Source: Sphingobacteriales bacterium
GTDB taxonomy: Bacteria > Bacteroidota > Bacteroidia > Chitinophagales > Chitinophagaceae
Length of the DNA: 64,000 bases
Direction of reading: 5' to 3'
NCBI GenBank assembly: GCA_003963365.1
Contig: RXJG01000004.1
Location: 762,162 to 826,161 of the forward strand
Shown here piece by piece: positions 9,968-19,146 of the stretch. The notes under the pieces were generated by a model. The model made no database searches, was not told the DNA's origin, and worked only from the letters and a program-made list of their open reading frames with translations. Numbering within the stretch: position 1 is the first letter of the stretch; the number at the start of each line of letters is the position of its first letter. Position numbers and translations under genes: made by a program.

Positions 9968-11815
9968 TTATTCTTTCACATCCAGTTTAATACTCAGTTC
10001 AACTAATTGCTTATCATCAATAGTACTTGGCGCATCCAGCATCACATCTCTTCCGCTATTGTTTTTAGGGAAGGCAATAAAATCACGGATGCTTTCGCTG
10101 CCACCAAGGATAGCACACAAACGGTCAAAACCAAAAGCAATTCCCCCGTGTGGTGGAGCACCATATTCAAATGCTCCTAACAGGAAACCAAATTTGTGCT
10201 GTTGTTCTGCTGCATCCATTCCCAAAGCCTCAAACATTTTCTCCTGCAACTCTCTCTGGAAAATACGGATAGAACCACCGCCAATTTCATTTCCATTCAG
10301 CACCATATCGTATGCATTAGCCTTAATACGGGCATAAGGATGTTCTAAATATTTATCCAGATCTTCAACCTTGGGGTTGTTATTAATCATAATATGAATA
10401 TCGTCTGGCTTGGGGCTGGTAAACGGATGATGCCTTGCCACCCAACGGCCAGCACCACCACCATCCTGGTCTTCTAAGGCAAATTCAAACAAAGGAAAAT
10501 CTAATACCCACAACAGTTTAAACTCATTTTCTTTTCTTAAGCCTAAGCGTTTGCCCATTTCCAAACGCAATTCACTGATTGCTTTTCTTGTTCTTTCTTC
10601 TGCACCAGCTAAAATCAATACTAAATCACCCGCTTTGGCACCGGCAGCATCAGCAATAGCTTTTAATCTTTCTTCGCTGTAAAATTTATCTACACTGCTT
10701 TTGTAAGTTCCGTCTGCATTACATTTAATAAACACCAAACCTTTCATTCCAATCTGCGGACGTTTAACCCATTCCGTTAATTCATCTGTTTGTTTTCTTG
10801 TGTATTCACTGCAACCGGGAACGGCAATCGCTATTACTGTTTCAGCACCATCAAATACCTGGAAGTTGGCACCATCAATTAAAGAAGAAATATTTTCTTT
10901 AGCAGGAAATGTATGTGATGGGAACTTGAGATTGCACAATTTCATTCCAAACCGGATATCCGGTTTATCATTTCCATATTGCCACATCGCTTCTTCCCAT
11001 GTCATGCGTTCCACTGTTTCTGTATAATCGATTCCTTTTACATCTTTAAAGATTCTTTTAATCAAACCTTCAAACATGTTGAGGATGTCTTCCTGCTGTA
11101 CAAAACTCATTTCACAGTCTATCTGTGTAAACTCCGGCTGACGGTCAGCTCTTAAATCTTCATCACGGAAACATTTTACAATCTGATAATAGCGATCGTA
11201 ACCACTCACCATCAGCAATTGTTTAAATGTTTGTGGTGATTGAGGTAATGCATAAAACTGCCCTGCATTCATCCGTGATGGAACTACAAAATCTCTTGCA
11301 CCTTCGGGAGTGGATTTAATTAAGAAAGGTGTTTCAATATCCATGAAATTATTTTCATGCAGGTAGTTTCTGGCACTTCGGTTTACTGAGTAACGCAGTT
11401 CTAAATTTTTCTTCACCGCATTACGGCGTAAATCAAGGAAACGATATTTCATTCTTAAGTCATCACCACCATCCGTATCATCCTGTATAGTGAAAGGAGG
11501 TGTAACAGCTTTATTTAAAACTGAGAATTCACTCACCAATATTTCAATTTCACCCGTAGGAATATTGGCATTCTTACTGCTGCGTTCATTTACTTTTCCT
11601 TTAGCCTGTAATACAAACTCACGGCCCAAAGGATTTTCATCTAACTGTGCATTCAAATTTTCGTTGAACAATAATTGTGTAATACCATAACGGTCACGCA
11701 GGTCAACAAACGTAATGCTTCCAAACTTACGAACGGTTTGCACCCATCCGGCCAGTGTTACTTCTTTGTTTACGTCAGCCAGTCTTAATTCGCCACAGGT
11801 ATGAGTTCTGTACAT
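9968..11815 (-). CDS. aspS: Aspartyl-tRNA synthetase
   Basis: Charges tRNA-Asp with aspartate. The class II synthetase is about 615 residues, the bacterial length, and includes the GAD insertion domain. N-terminal OB-fold anticodon-binding residues ([24 protein letters not shown] region) are followed by motif 2 ([16 protein letters not shown]) and motif 3 (GIAFGFDRL). The open frame continues upstream to 11875, but [10 protein letters not shown] is the standard N-terminus and the predicted transcription start (about 11837) lies between the two. The ATG at 11813-11815 is therefore chosen. First gene of an operon with a membrane protein, rarA and elaA. Confidence 0.97.
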   Translation of the reverse strand: MYRTHTCGELRLADVNKEVTLAGWVQTVRKFGSITFVDLRDRYGITQLLFNENLNAQLDENPLGREFVLQAKGKVNERSSKNANIPTGEIEILVSEFSVLNKAVTPPFTIQDDTDGGDDLRMKYRFLDLRRNAVKKNLELRYSVNRSARNYLHENNFMDIETPFLIKSTPEGARDFVVPSRMNAGQFYALPQSPQTFKQLLMVSGYDRYYQIVKCFRDEDLRADRQPEFTQIDCEMSFVQQEDILNMFEGLIKRIFKDVKGIDYTETVERMTWEEAMWQYGNDKPDIRFGMKLCNLKFPSHTFPAKENISSLIDGANFQVFDGAETVIAIAVPGCSEYTRKQTDELTEWVKRPQIGMKGLVFIKCNADGTYKSSVDKFYSEERLKAIADAAGAKAGDLVLILAGAEERTRKAISELRLEMGKRLGLRKENEFKLLWVLDFPLFEFALEDQDGGGAGRWVARHHPFTSPKPDDIHIMINNNPKVEDLDKYLEHPYARIKANAYDMVLNGNEIGGGSIRIFQRELQEKMFEALGMDAAEQQHKFGFLLGAFEYGAPPHGGIAFGFDRLCAILGGSESIRDFIAFPKNNSGRDVMLDAPSTIDDKQLVELSIKLDVKE

Positions 11816-11841
11816 AAAGGTTTCAGCTTTTTTACGAGCCG

Positions 11842-11875
11842 CAAAGATAACCGAAATGGTGAAAGGGAGCAGCAA
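11842..11875 (-). promoter_or_regulatory. Promoter of aspS
   Basis: Minus-strand TTG (11875-11873), 23-base spacer, TATCTTTG (11849-11842), matching the Bacteroidota promoter consensus. The predicted start of transcription, about 11837, supports translation from the ATG at 11815 rather than from the longer open frame. Confidence 0.55.
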
Positions 11876-11878
11876 AAA

Positions 11879-12280
11879 CTACATCGTTTCCAACTCATGC
11901 TTATGCCTCGGTTTCCACCAGGCATAATAATAGAGTAGCATTAATGCACCCAGGCAAAAAGGGATCATGGCGCTGTGTTTACCGGTTAAGCCAAACAAAA
12001 CTACTTTTTCATCAAAATGAAAATACTCACTGAACATCCAGAGTGAGTTGGCACTAATCCAGAAGGTGATGGCGAGATTATGGGTTAATTCAGAAACCAT
12101 CTGTCTTGTTCTCCAGGCAATCATGATGGAGATAATTAAAGTTGGGAAAACCATGGCCACACCCAGCGGCCGCCATAACATACACCAGCTAATGTCCTTT
12201 AAAAGCCAGAACACAATATGCAGGTTCTCCATCTTACGAAACCGGACCGGAATGGAATAAACATTTTCTGAATCGTTCAT
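11879..12280 (-). CDS. Small integral membrane protein, unknown
   Basis: A 133-residue protein with about four hydrophobic helices (near residues 30-45, 46-60, 68-84 and 105-122). A tryptophan-rich N-terminal half and a basic, histidine-containing tail are visible. No family is recognised. The ATG at 12278-12280 lies about 47 bases after a predicted transcription start. It stops 63 bases before the aspS ATG, so the two may be partly co-transcribed, although aspS has its own promoter-like site. Confidence 0.65.
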   Translation of the reverse strand: MNDSENVYSIPVRFRKMENLHIVFWLLKDISWCMLWRPLGVAMVFPTLIISIMIAWRTRQMVSELTHNLAITFWISANSLWMFSEYFHFDEKVVLFGLTGKHSAMIPFCLGALMLLYYYAWWKPRHKHELETM

Positions 12281-12331
12281 TTCTTAAGCAGTAGTATTGA
12301 AAAATTCTATCGGTTGGATAGGTTGTCTTTA

Positions 12332-12364
12332 CAAATATATTCTAATGAAAAATTAATTGAACAA
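12332..12364 (-). promoter_or_regulatory. Promoter upstream of the small membrane protein
   Basis: Minus-strand TTG (12364-12362), 22-base spacer and TATATTTG (12339-12332), a perfect match to the -7 consensus. It lies just downstream of the dnaJ terminator. Confidence 0.55.
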
Positions 12365-12375
12365 TTACCAATAAA

Positions 12376-12400
12376 AAAGTCCTGCATTAACCAGGACTTT
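12376..12400 (-). terminator. Terminator of grpE-dnaJ
   Basis: A 9-bp stem (AAAGTCCTG, 12376-12384, with CAGGACTTT, 12392-12400) is followed on the minus strand by a run of T. It sits 26 bases after the dnaJ stop codon. Confidence 0.85.
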
Positions 12401-12425
12401 GCAATTTTATATTTGAATGGAATGT

Positions 12426-13598
12426 TTAGCTAAACATTTCTTTCATCTTTTCAAAAAAGCTTTTATCGCCTTTGCCGGGATTTGGCTGGAAATTAGGAGC
12501 ATGCGAAAGTTTCTCCATCATTTGTTTTTCTTCTGCAGTAAGGTGTTGTGGAGTCCACACATTTACATGAATGAGCTCATCACCTTTTTCATAACTGTTC
12601 ACAGAAGGAAAACCTTTTCCTTTCAGTCTGAATATCTTTCCGCTTTGTGTACCGGCGGGAATTTTAATTTTTGCTTTTCCATCAATCGTCGGCACCTGTA
12701 TCTCTGCTCCAAATACGGCTTGTGGAATGGATATATGTAAATCAAACACTACGTTTAATCCATCCCGTTGTAATTGAGGATGTGGTTCTTCTTCTATCAG
12801 CACAATTAAATCACCGGCAGGTCCACCTCTTTCACCGGCATTACCTCTGCCACTTACACTCAGCTGCATACCTTCCTGTACGCCGGCAGGAATATCTATG
12901 GTAACTGTTTCCTCACCATAAATTCTTCCTTCACCTTTACAATGAGTACACTTGTTGGTAATAGTTGTTCCTTCGCCATTACAAGTGGGACAGGTAGTTA
13001 CTGTTTGCATCTGTCCCAAAAAAGTATTGCTCACTCTTCTCACTTGTCCCTGCCCACCACAGGTAGTACAGGTTTGAATAGAATTTTTATCTTTTGCTCC
13101 GCTGCCACCGCAAGTGGTACATGGAACATGCTTTTTAACCTTTACAGTTTTTGAAGCACCTTTAGCAATCTCTTCATAAGTCATTTTTAATTTTATACGA
13201 AGATTGCTGCCACGGATACCCCTTGTTCTTCCACCACCGCTTCGACTTCTTTGTCCGCCACCACCAAAGAAACTACCAAACATATCATCGCCAAAAATAT
13301 CTCCAAACTGGCTGAAGATATCATCCATATTCATTCCCCCACCGGCGCCTCCATGTCCACGACCATTTCCACTAACGCCTGCATGACCAAAGCGGTCGTA
13401 CTGTGCTTTCTTATCCGCATCACTTAATACTTCATAGGCTTCTGCGGCTTCTTTAAATTTTTCTTCTGCTTCTTTGTTTCCCGGGTTACGGTCGGGGTGA
13501 TATTGCATGGCCACTTTCCGATAAGCTTTTTTTATCTCATCGGCCGTAGCAGTTTTGCCCACGCCCAGTACTTCGTAATAATCTCTTTTATTTGACAT
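12426..13598 (-). CDS. dnaJ: Chaperone DnaJ (Hsp40)
   Basis: Co-chaperone that delivers unfolded clients to DnaK and stimulates its ATPase. The 390 residues hold a J domain with HPD at 34-36, a Gly/Phe-rich linker (about 75-130), and four CxxCxGxG zinc-binding repeats ([32 protein letters not shown]). The C-terminal substrate-binding domains follow. It lies 81 bases downstream of grpE on the same strand, with a hairpin-forming spacer between them and a strong terminator behind it. dnaK is not in this window. Confidence 0.97.
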   Translation of the reverse strand: MSNKRDYYEVLGVGKTATADEIKKAYRKVAMQYHPDRNPGNKEAEEKFKEAAEAYEVLSDADKKAQYDRFGHAGVSGNGRGHGGAGGGMNMDDIFSQFGDIFGDDMFGSFFGGGGQRSRSGGGRTRGIRGSNLRIKLKMTYEEIAKGASKTVKVKKHVPCTTCGGSGAKDKNSIQTCTTCGGQGQVRRVSNTFLGQMQTVTTCPTCNGEGTTITNKCTHCKGEGRIYGEETVTIDIPAGVQEGMQLSVSGRGNAGERGGPAGDLIVLIEEEPHPQLQRDGLNVVFDLHISIPQAVFGAEIQVPTIDGKAKIKIPAGTQSGKIFRLKGKGFPSVNSYEKGDELIHVNVWTPQHLTAEEKQMMEKLSHAPNFQPNPGKGDKSFFEKMKEMFS

Positions 13599-13628
13599 CG
13601 ACTTAATTTGAAAATTTGAAGATTTGAA

Positions 13629-13665
13629 AATTTGAAGATGATTTTCATTGGCACATCTTCAAATT
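13629..13665. repeat. Intergenic hairpin with AATTTGAA repeats
   Basis: The grpE-dnaJ spacer contains repeated AATTTGAA/GATTTGAA units and a perfect 12-bp inverted repeat (13629-13640 with 13654-13665). It lies inside the transcript and could slow polymerase or mark an RNA-processing site. A similar element precedes recN (20716-20761). Confidence 0.6.
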
Positions 13666-13679
13666 GACTCATCGTCATA

Positions 13680-14267
13680 TTAATTTCCTACCACCACTTT
13701 TGCAAAACGAATTAATTTATCGTTGAGGTAATAACCTTTTTGAATTTCATCCAGCACTTTGCCTTTTAATGCTTCAGTTGGTGCAGGAATTTGCGTAATG
13801 GCTTCATGTTTCTCCACATCAAAATCATGGTTAATGCTTTCCATTGCTTTTAACCCTTTTGATTGCATATTGTTGCGGAGTTTGTTAAACACCAATTGAA
13901 TTCCTTCTTTAATTATCGCAACATCTTCACTGGATTGCATCACTTTTTCTGCCCGGTCGCAATCATCCAATACATCAAGCAAAGAAGTTATAATATCTTT
14001 ACCCGCTGTTTGAATCAGCTCCACCCTTTCTTTTGCATTGCGGCGTTTAAAATTATCAAACTCAGCCATCAGGCGGATGTATTTATCTTTCTGTTCCGCC
14101 AGTTGAGCTTGTAATTTCTCCAGCTCATCTTCGGTAGCCACCGCATCATTCAAATGCGTTGTTCCGGCCATGTTTTCATCGGCATTAATACCCATATTTA
14201 CATTTGGCTGTTCAGCGGTTGCCTGGCCATTTATTTCTTCTGCAGGGTTATGTTTTGTCTCACTCAT
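13680..14267 (-). CDS. grpE: Nucleotide exchange factor GrpE
   Basis: Nucleotide exchange factor that releases ADP from DnaK. The 195-residue protein has an acidic, probably disordered N-terminus (1-48), a long dimerising coiled coil with YIRLMAEFDNFKRRNAKE, and the C-terminal beta domain ending in KGYYLNDKLIRFAKVVVGN. All are standard for GrpE. It is the first gene of grpE-dnaJ, behind a promoter-like site at 14346-14375. I saw no CIRCE element in the leader. Confidence 0.96.
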   Translation of the reverse strand: MSETKHNPAEEINGQATAEQPNVNMGINADENMAGTTHLNDAVATEDELEKLQAQLAEQKDKYIRLMAEFDNFKRRNAKERVELIQTAGKDIITSLLDVLDDCDRAEKVMQSSEDVAIIKEGIQLVFNKLRNNMQSKGLKAMESINHDFDVEKHEAITQIPAPTEALKGKVLDEIQKGYYLNDKLIRFAKVVVGN

Positions 14268-14345
14268 AGTTGTTGTATTATGTCAAACCTTCATACCATT
14301 GGGCCATAAACTGAAAATATTTCGTTTTTCACCCAAATGGAGGCG

Positions 14346-14375
14346 CAAAGGTACTATGGGCAAAGCATTTGCCAA
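14346..14375 (-). promoter_or_regulatory. Promoter of grpE-dnaJ
   Basis: Minus-strand TTG (14375-14373), 19-base spacer, TACCTTTG (14353-14346). This fits the housekeeping consensus and gives a leader of about 74 bases. Confidence 0.6.
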
Positions 14376-14549
14376 TAGCTATTTTGCAGCCAAATTGACG
14401 CTGTTTTGAAGCGGAGAAAAATGATTATGTAACCAGCTTTTGCAGCTTTGCTAATCGTTCCTTGCGTCGCACACTTCAGGGGCTGGTAATTCTATTCATC
14501 AAATATTTGGCAGATCAGCATTATCTCGTCTATAAAACATCAGGAACTG

Positions 14550-14557
14550 TATTTTTG
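14550..14557 (+). promoter_or_regulatory. -7 box directly before rlmI
   Basis: TATTTTTG ends four bases before the rlmI ATG, so transcription would begin at or next to the start codon. No TTG is seen at the usual spacing upstream, so this rests on the -7 element alone. Confidence 0.45.
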
Positions 14558-14561
14558 CGCC

Positions 14562-15734
14562 ATGTTAAAAGTTGTATTAAAGAGAAAGATTTCACCAAGG
14601 GTATTAAATGGTCATCCCTGGATATTTGGCAACGAGGTAAACCTGGTTGATGAAAAAGCAAAGGCAGGAGATATTGTAGATGTGTTTACACATGACGATA
14701 AGTTTGTAGGAAAAGGGTATGTTAATCCACAATCTCAAATAGTAGTTCGGTTGCTTACAAGAGATAAGCATGAAACAGTGAACGATGATTTCTTTTATAA
14801 CCGTTTACTCAAAGCATGGCAATACCGTCAGCAATTGGGTTATGTGGAAAATTGCCGATTGATTTTTGGCGAAGCAGATTACATGCCACAGCTCATCATT
14901 GACAAGTTCAACGATTATTTTGTTATTCAAACTTTAGCACTGGGCATTGATAAATGGAAGCCGGCAATTGTTGCTGCTATTAATAAAATCTTTAAACCGA
15001 AAGGAATTTACGAACGCAATGATGTTCCGGTAAGAGAGCTGGAAGGATTGCAGCAGCATAAAGGTTTTTTAAGCGATCCGTTTCCAACAGAAATTACCAT
15101 CAATGAAAACGGAATTAAGTTTTTTGTAGATATAGAAAACGGGCAGAAGACCGGTTATTTTCTTGACCAGCAGGATAACCGCCGTGCCATACAGCATATT
15201 GTGAAAGGAGCAGATGTGTTAGGTGCTTTTTGTTACACTGGCACCTTTGAAATTCATGCGGCTCATTATGGTGCTAAATCCGTTTTGGGTTTGGATATTT
15301 CAGAAAATGCCTGCTCCATGGCAAGAAGAAATGCAGCGCTGAATGAATTGCAGGATATTTGTCAATTTCAATGTGTAAATGCATTTGATGTATTAAAAAC
15401 ATGGGTGAAAGACGGACGAAAATATGATGTGGTAATGCTTGACCCTCCATCCTTTACCAAAACAAGAGCTACCATTGAAAAAGCTATCACTGGCTATAAA
15501 GAAATCAACCTGCGTGGAATGAAACTGGTTAAGCCGGGAGGTTTTTTAGTAACATCTTCCTGTACCAACCTAGTGCAGCCTGAAATGTTTTTAAACATTA
15601 TTGACATGGCGGCAAAAGATGCAAGGAGAAAATTAAGACAGGTAACCTTCCGGGCACAGGCATCCGATCATCCTATCATCCGGGGATGGGAAAACACCAA
15701 CTATCTCAAATTCTTAATTGTACAAGTTGAGTAA
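14562..15734 (+). CDS. rlmI: 23S rRNA (cytosine-C5)-methyltransferase RlmI type
   Basis: SAM-dependent methyltransferase of the RlmI/RlmK family (E. coli RlmI modifies C1962 of 23S rRNA). An N-terminal PUA RNA-binding domain opens with RKISPRVLNGHPWIFGNEV. It is followed by the Rossmann methyltransferase fold with the SAM loop GAFCYTGTFEIHAA near residue 220 and the catalytic DPPSFTKT motif near residue 297, then SCTNLV. Length (390) is typical. The ATG at 14562 is preferred because the conserved N-terminus begins there. It is a single gene, convergent with a small secreted protein gene. The precise target base is inferred from the family. Confidence 0.9.
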   Translation: MLKVVLKRKISPRVLNGHPWIFGNEVNLVDEKAKAGDIVDVFTHDDKFVGKGYVNPQSQIVVRLLTRDKHETVNDDFFYNRLLKAWQYRQQLGYVENCRLIFGEADYMPQLIIDKFNDYFVIQTLALGIDKWKPAIVAAINKIFKPKGIYERNDVPVRELEGLQQHKGFLSDPFPTEITINENGIKFFVDIENGQKTGYFLDQQDNRRAIQHIVKGADVLGAFCYTGTFEIHAAHYGAKSVLGLDISENACSMARRNAALNELQDICQFQCVNAFDVLKTWVKDGRKYDVVMLDPPSFTKTRATIEKAITGYKEINLRGMKLVKPGGFLVTSSCTNLVQPEMFLNIIDMAAKDARRKLRQVTFRAQASDHPIIRGWENTNYLKFLIVQVE

Positions 15735-15782
15735 TATGATGTTGAAAGACATCAAAAAGTAATGCTGAATAAAATAAGAGAA

Positions 15783-16124
15783 TTATTTAACCACCTGGAA
15801 TTTTCCGGCTTCTAAGATTTTGCCGGACTGGTCGCGGAGTTGGTAGATATAAACACCACGGGTAAACTGATCGAGGTTGATAGTATTCTTTTGATTTACG
15901 TTCTGGAGTTCGTAAACTTTCTTTCCCACAAAATTATAGATCTGGAAACTGTAGGTTTTTTCGTAGCTCTTCTGAAACTCGAAGTTGATAACTGTTACTG
16001 CCGGGTTGGGATAATACTTCACCATTTTTACAGAAGCATCACCTATATTTCCACTCCTCGTTTGAGCAGAAACTCCGAGGGTAAGGATGAAAAGTAAAGG
16101 AAGTATAAGTAACAATTTTCGCAT
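15783..16124 (-). CDS. Tiny type IX secretion cargo: little more than a sorting domain
   Basis: A 113-residue secreted protein with a signal peptide (MRKLLLILPLLFILTLGVSAQ) and then almost only a type A sorting domain of the type IX system: YYPNPAVTVINFEF, IYNFVGKKVYEL, and the closing TRGVYIYQLRDQSGKILEAGKFQVVK. Only about 15 residues separate the signal cleavage site from the sorting domain. The protein therefore has no separate passenger domain. The upstream in-frame start at 16160 is rejected because it would lie before the predicted transcription start and add residues ahead of the signal peptide. Confidence 0.8.
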   Translation of the reverse strand: MRKLLLILPLLFILTLGVSAQTRSGNIGDASVKMVKYYPNPAVTVINFEFQKSYEKTYSFQIYNFVGKKVYELQNVNQKNTINLDQFTRGVYIYQLRDQSGKILEAGKFQVVK

Positions 16125-16129
16125 CAAAA

Positions 16130-16160
16130 CAAAAATAATATAATAAGAGTGTGAATGCAA
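16130..16160 (-). promoter_or_regulatory. Promoter of the tiny sorting-domain gene
   Basis: Minus-strand TTG (16160-16158), 20-base spacer, TATTTTTG (16137-16130). The -7 box ends five bases before the ATG, implying a leaderless or nearly leaderless mRNA. Confidence 0.6.
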
Positions 16161-16182
16161 ATATATTTTACTGCCGGCAACG

Positions 16183-16218
16183 AAACAATACGAATCATGG
16201 TATTGATCCGTATTGTTT
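16183..16218. terminator. Hairpin downstream of the peroxiredoxin gene
   Basis: A perfect 10-bp outer stem (16183-16192 with 16209-16218) continues inward with ATCA/TGAT after one mismatch. It lies 17 bases beyond the peroxiredoxin stop. The T tail is short, so termination is likely but not certain. Confidence 0.5.
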
Positions 16219-16234
16219 TAACATTTATTTCCAA

Positions 16235-16705
16235 TTAGTTAAGCTCAGCAAGGATAGCATTGATGGTTTCAAAATTCGGAACATCCCCGGCCTTTTCGAG
16301 TACTTCTGCGTAACGTATAATTCCAGCTTTATCAATAATAAAAGCTGAGCGTTTGGATACCCCTTTCATATCCAAAATCCAATCTTGATACAGAGAACCA
16401 TAAGCCTCAGATACCTCTTTGTTAAAATCACTCAGCAGTGGGAAATTATAACCCTGGTCCTCTTTAAATTTTGCCAGAGTAAAAACTGAGTCAACCGAAA
16501 TACCAAATACTTCAGCATTGGCATTAGCGTAACGATTGATATCATCCCGTATACCGCAAAGTTCTTTGGTGCATACTCTTGTAAAGGCCTGTGGGAAAAA
16601 AAGTAACAGTACGTTTTTCCCTTTATAACTACTTAATGTAACCTTTTCTTTGTTACTGTTGTGCAATGTAAAATCAGGTGCAGGTTGTCCAACTTCTACT
16701 TTCAT
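16235..16705 (-). CDS. Peroxiredoxin (AhpC/TSA family, Bcp/PrxQ-like)
   Basis: Thiol peroxidase that reduces hydrogen peroxide and organic hydroperoxides. The 156-residue thioredoxin-fold protein has the peroxidatic Cys45 in FFPQAFTRVC, with Pro38 and Thr42 of the PxxxTxxC motif. Cys50, five residues later, is placed as the resolving Cys of PrxQ/Bcp enzymes. Some AhpE-like proteins share this appearance, so the exact subfamily is open. It is transcribed alone, with hairpins on both sides (16183-16218 and 16811-16834). Confidence 0.9.
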   Translation of the reverse strand: MKVEVGQPAPDFTLHNSNKEKVTLSSYKGKNVLLLFFPQAFTRVCTKELCGIRDDINRYANANAEVFGISVDSVFTLAKFKEDQGYNFPLLSDFNKEVSEAYGSLYQDWILDMKGVSKRSAFIIDKAGIIRYAEVLEKAGDVPNFETINAILAELN

Positions 16706-16810
16706 CGGATTGTTTAAATTAATTTAAAAATAAAAGTAACAAGCAACGGCAATTATTGTTCAGTTAGTAATAATTAATTCAGTTAACTTTTTAGGAAGAT
16801 ATAAAAAATA

Positions 16811-16834
16811 AAACCTCTCGTTAACACGGGAGGT
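16811..16834. terminator. Bidirectional intrinsic terminator
   Basis: AAACCTCTCG (16811-16820) pairs with CGGGAGGTTT (16825-16834) with one G-U pair. There is a T7 run on the plus strand and a T-rich tail on the minus strand. No plus-strand gene precedes it nearby, so it probably serves a minus-strand transcript, which supports the small frame at 16894-17136. Confidence 0.75.
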
Positions 16835-16893
16835 TTTTTTGCTTCTTACGGGTTTCTTGGGTAAGCACCGTTGAAGCAGTTTTCAGGGTACAA

Positions 16894-17136
16894 TTAAAAA
16901 CGGGCGCAACCACAGTGAAGGGTTGTTTTTAGCCCATCTTCTACAAGTTGGTGACAGAACATGTCATTTTGCTCCATCTCATAGAAGTAGTTTTCAATGG
17001 GTAAATTCTTGGCAATATATATTAATGAAATTACCGGTTGGGGAATGCTGTTTACCGGAGTATGTTGAGCAGCGTAAAATTTTATCACAGGCTTTGCTTT
17101 TCTTATTAGATATTGGATGGCTAAAATAAAATGCAT
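16894..17136 (-). CDS. Small hypothetical protein with Cys-rich C-terminus
   Basis: An 80-codon frame with no recognised family. The C-terminal third looks constrained: EMEQNDMFCHQLVEDGLK, then HCGC, with three cysteines and two histidines in the last 25 residues that could bind a metal. The start is uncertain; the ATG at 17134-17136 is the longest option, and a shorter start at an internal GTG or ATG is possible. A terminator-like hairpin lies 60 bases downstream in the right orientation, and TAAATTTG (17172-17165) lies 28 bases upstream. The opposite-strand frame at 16923-17129 is less protein-like. Confidence 0.45.
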   Translation of the reverse strand: MHFILAIQYLIRKAKPVIKFYAAQHTPVNSIPQPVISLIYIAKNLPIENYFYEMEQNDMFCHQLVEDGLKTTLHCGCARF

Positions 17137-17270
17137 TTTATTAAAATCAAATACATTGCAACAACAAATTTAAAAATCGGGTATAAATAACCGGTTAATA
17201 ATCGTAATACTACTTTTTTTACCAAAGGGCTATTACGGGTAGTTGAATAAAACTTATTATTTTTATTAAT

Positions 17271-18368
17271 ATGAAGATTGCTCAAATCATACAGGAATTG
17301 GAAGCATTAGCTCCATTACCCTTACAGGAATCATATGATAATGCCGGCTTGTTAACCGGGTTGCCACAATGGGAATGTAAAGGTGTATTGTGTACGCTGG
17401 ATGCAACAGAAGAAGTAGTCAAAGAAGCAATTGAAAAGAAATGCAATCTTATCGTTGCCCATCATCCTATCATTTTTGGTGGATTGAAAAAGATTAACGG
17501 AAAGAATTATGTGGAAAGAGCAGTGATTGCAGCTATTAAAAATGATATTGCCATTTACGCCATACATACTAACCTGGATAATGTGGCGCATGGAGTAAAT
17601 AAAGTAATTGCTGATAAGCTGGGTTTAATTAATACTTCCATTCTTTCTCCAAAAGAAAACCTGCTCAAGAAATTGTTTGTTTTTGTTCCGCTTGAACAGG
17701 TTGAAAAAGTAAGAGACGCAATTTTTAATGCTGGTGCCGGTAATATTGGTAATTATAGTGAATGCAGTTTTGGTGTGGAGGGAACCGGAACTTTTAAGGC
17801 AAACGAAGGAACTAATCCTTTTGCAGGGGAAATTGGCAGCCGCCATCATGAAAAAGAAATGAAGATTGAAGCAATCTTCCCGGCATGGTTAGAAAATAAA
17901 ATTGTTTCAGCTATGATAAAAGCCCATCCTTATGAAGAAGTGGCTTATGATGTGGTGGCGCTGGACAATATTTTTCAAAAAGTGGGCTCGGGTATGATTG
18001 GCTATTTGCATGAAAACATGGGAGAGCAGGTATTTCTTACCAAACTGAAATCTGATTTTGGACTTTCTGTTATCCGGCATACACCATTAACGGGCAGGCC
18101 GGTACAAAAGGTAGCAGTTTGCGGAGGTGCAGGTAGTTTCCTGATTTCCAGGGCCTTAAATGCTGGTGCAGATTTTTACATTACTGCAGATGTGAAATAT
18201 CACGAGTTTTTTGATGCCGATGGAAGGATGGTTATTGCCGACATTGGACATTTTGAAAGCGAACAATTCACAATAGGCTTCCTGGCTGCACTTTTGGTGG
18301 AAAAATTCCCTACCTTTGCCGTCCTTAAATCGGAGATACAAACAAACCCGGTTCAATATTTTACCTGA
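17271..18368 (+). CDS. Nif3-like dinuclear metal-centre protein
   Basis: Member of the NIF3/YbgI/YqfO family, hexameric proteins with a di-metal site. Several annotate as GTP cyclohydrolase I type 2 homologues, but the true activity is not settled. The 365 residues carry the metal-binding IVAHHPIIFGG near residue 61, IHTNLDNV near residue 97, and the C-terminal ITADVKYHEFFDA and DIGHFESEQ. The middle region (about 125-230, with AHPYEEVAYDV) is the extra PII/CutA-like domain of the long form. It ends one base before the zinc-ribbon gene, and this gene pair is common in Bacteroidota. Confidence 0.92.
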   Translation: MKIAQIIQELEALAPLPLQESYDNAGLLTGLPQWECKGVLCTLDATEEVVKEAIEKKCNLIVAHHPIIFGGLKKINGKNYVERAVIAAIKNDIAIYAIHTNLDNVAHGVNKVIADKLGLINTSILSPKENLLKKLFVFVPLEQVEKVRDAIFNAGAGNIGNYSECSFGVEGTGTFKANEGTNPFAGEIGSRHHEKEMKIEAIFPAWLENKIVSAMIKAHPYEEVAYDVVALDNIFQKVGSGMIGYLHENMGEQVFLTKLKSDFGLSVIRHTPLTGRPVQKVAVCGGAGSFLISRALNAGADFYITADVKYHEFFDADGRMVIADIGHFESEQFTIGFLAALLVEKFPTFAVLKSEIQTNPVQYFT

Positions 18369-18369
18369 T

Positions 18370-19125
18370 ATGGCACAAGTAAAAGAATTCTCAGTAGAAG
18401 AAAAATTAGTTTCCCTCATTACCGTACAAAAAATAGAAAGCAAACTGGATGAAATCCAAATTCTGCGTGGTGAGCTTCCAATGGAAGTAAGCGACCTGGA
18501 AGATGAAATCCAGGGTTTGTATGCCCGTAAGACAAGGATTGAAGAGGAATTGAATGGTATACAGGAATTCATCAGCAGCAAAAAAGATGCGATGAAGGAA
18601 GCGGAAGCTTTGATTAAGAAATATGAAAAGCAAAGCGACAACGTAAAAAACAGCCGTGAGTTTGAAGCCATCAATAAAGAAATTGAAATGCAAACGCTGG
18701 AAGTAAAACTGGCGGAAAAGCATATTAAAGACGCTACTGAAGAAATTGCTGAAAAAACAAGGCAGTTAGAATTGGCTAAAAAAGCTATTGCCGCTAAAGA
18801 AGGTAACCTGAATCATAAAAAAGGTGAGCTGGAAAAAATTATAGCCGAAACAAATAAGGAAGAAAAGCATTATGAAAAATTAGATGCGGAAGCAAGGCAA
18901 TCAGTAGAAGAAAGGTTGCTTATCAGCTTCGACCGCATCCGGAAAAATTACCGTAATGGTTTAGCTGTAGTGCCTATCGTTCGTGATGCTTGCGGAGGTT
19001 GTTATAATTCTATCCCTCCTCAGCGCCAGAGCGAAATTAAGCAACGTAAAAAAATAATCGTTTGCGAAAACTGTGGTCGTATTTTAGTGGACAGTGATTT
19101 GCATGATTCAATTGAAATAAAATAA
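18370..19125 (+). CDS. Coiled-coil protein with C4 zinc ribbon
   Basis: A 251-residue protein. The first 180 residues are a long charged coiled coil, and the C-terminus is a zinc ribbon with CGGCYN and, about 20 residues on, CENCGR. This is the C4-type zinc ribbon family often found beside nif3, and nucleic-acid or ribosome-associated functions have been suggested. The frame is open from 18316, but that start would lie inside nif3. The ATG at 18370, one base after the nif3 stop, is chosen and implies coupled translation. A terminator follows. Confidence 0.9.
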   Translation: MAQVKEFSVEEKLVSLITVQKIESKLDEIQILRGELPMEVSDLEDEIQGLYARKTRIEEELNGIQEFISSKKDAMKEAEALIKKYEKQSDNVKNSREFEAINKEIEMQTLEVKLAEKHIKDATEEIAEKTRQLELAKKAIAAKEGNLNHKKGELEKIIAETNKEEKHYEKLDAEARQSVEERLLISFDRIRKNYRNGLAVVPIVRDACGGCYNSIPPQRQSEIKQRKKIIVCENCGRILVDSDLHDSIEIK

Positions 19126-19146
19126 TTTTATAATTCATGATATTGT

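Noticed and set aside
11816-11875. N-terminal extension of aspS
   Set aside because: The added residues are not conserved, and a promoter-like -7 box lies within this stretch.
18156-18674. 172-codon minus-strand open frame
   Set aside because: It overlaps nif3 and the zinc-ribbon gene, both clearly coding on the other strand. The Ser/Leu/Phe-rich product is typical of antisense coiled-coil DNA.
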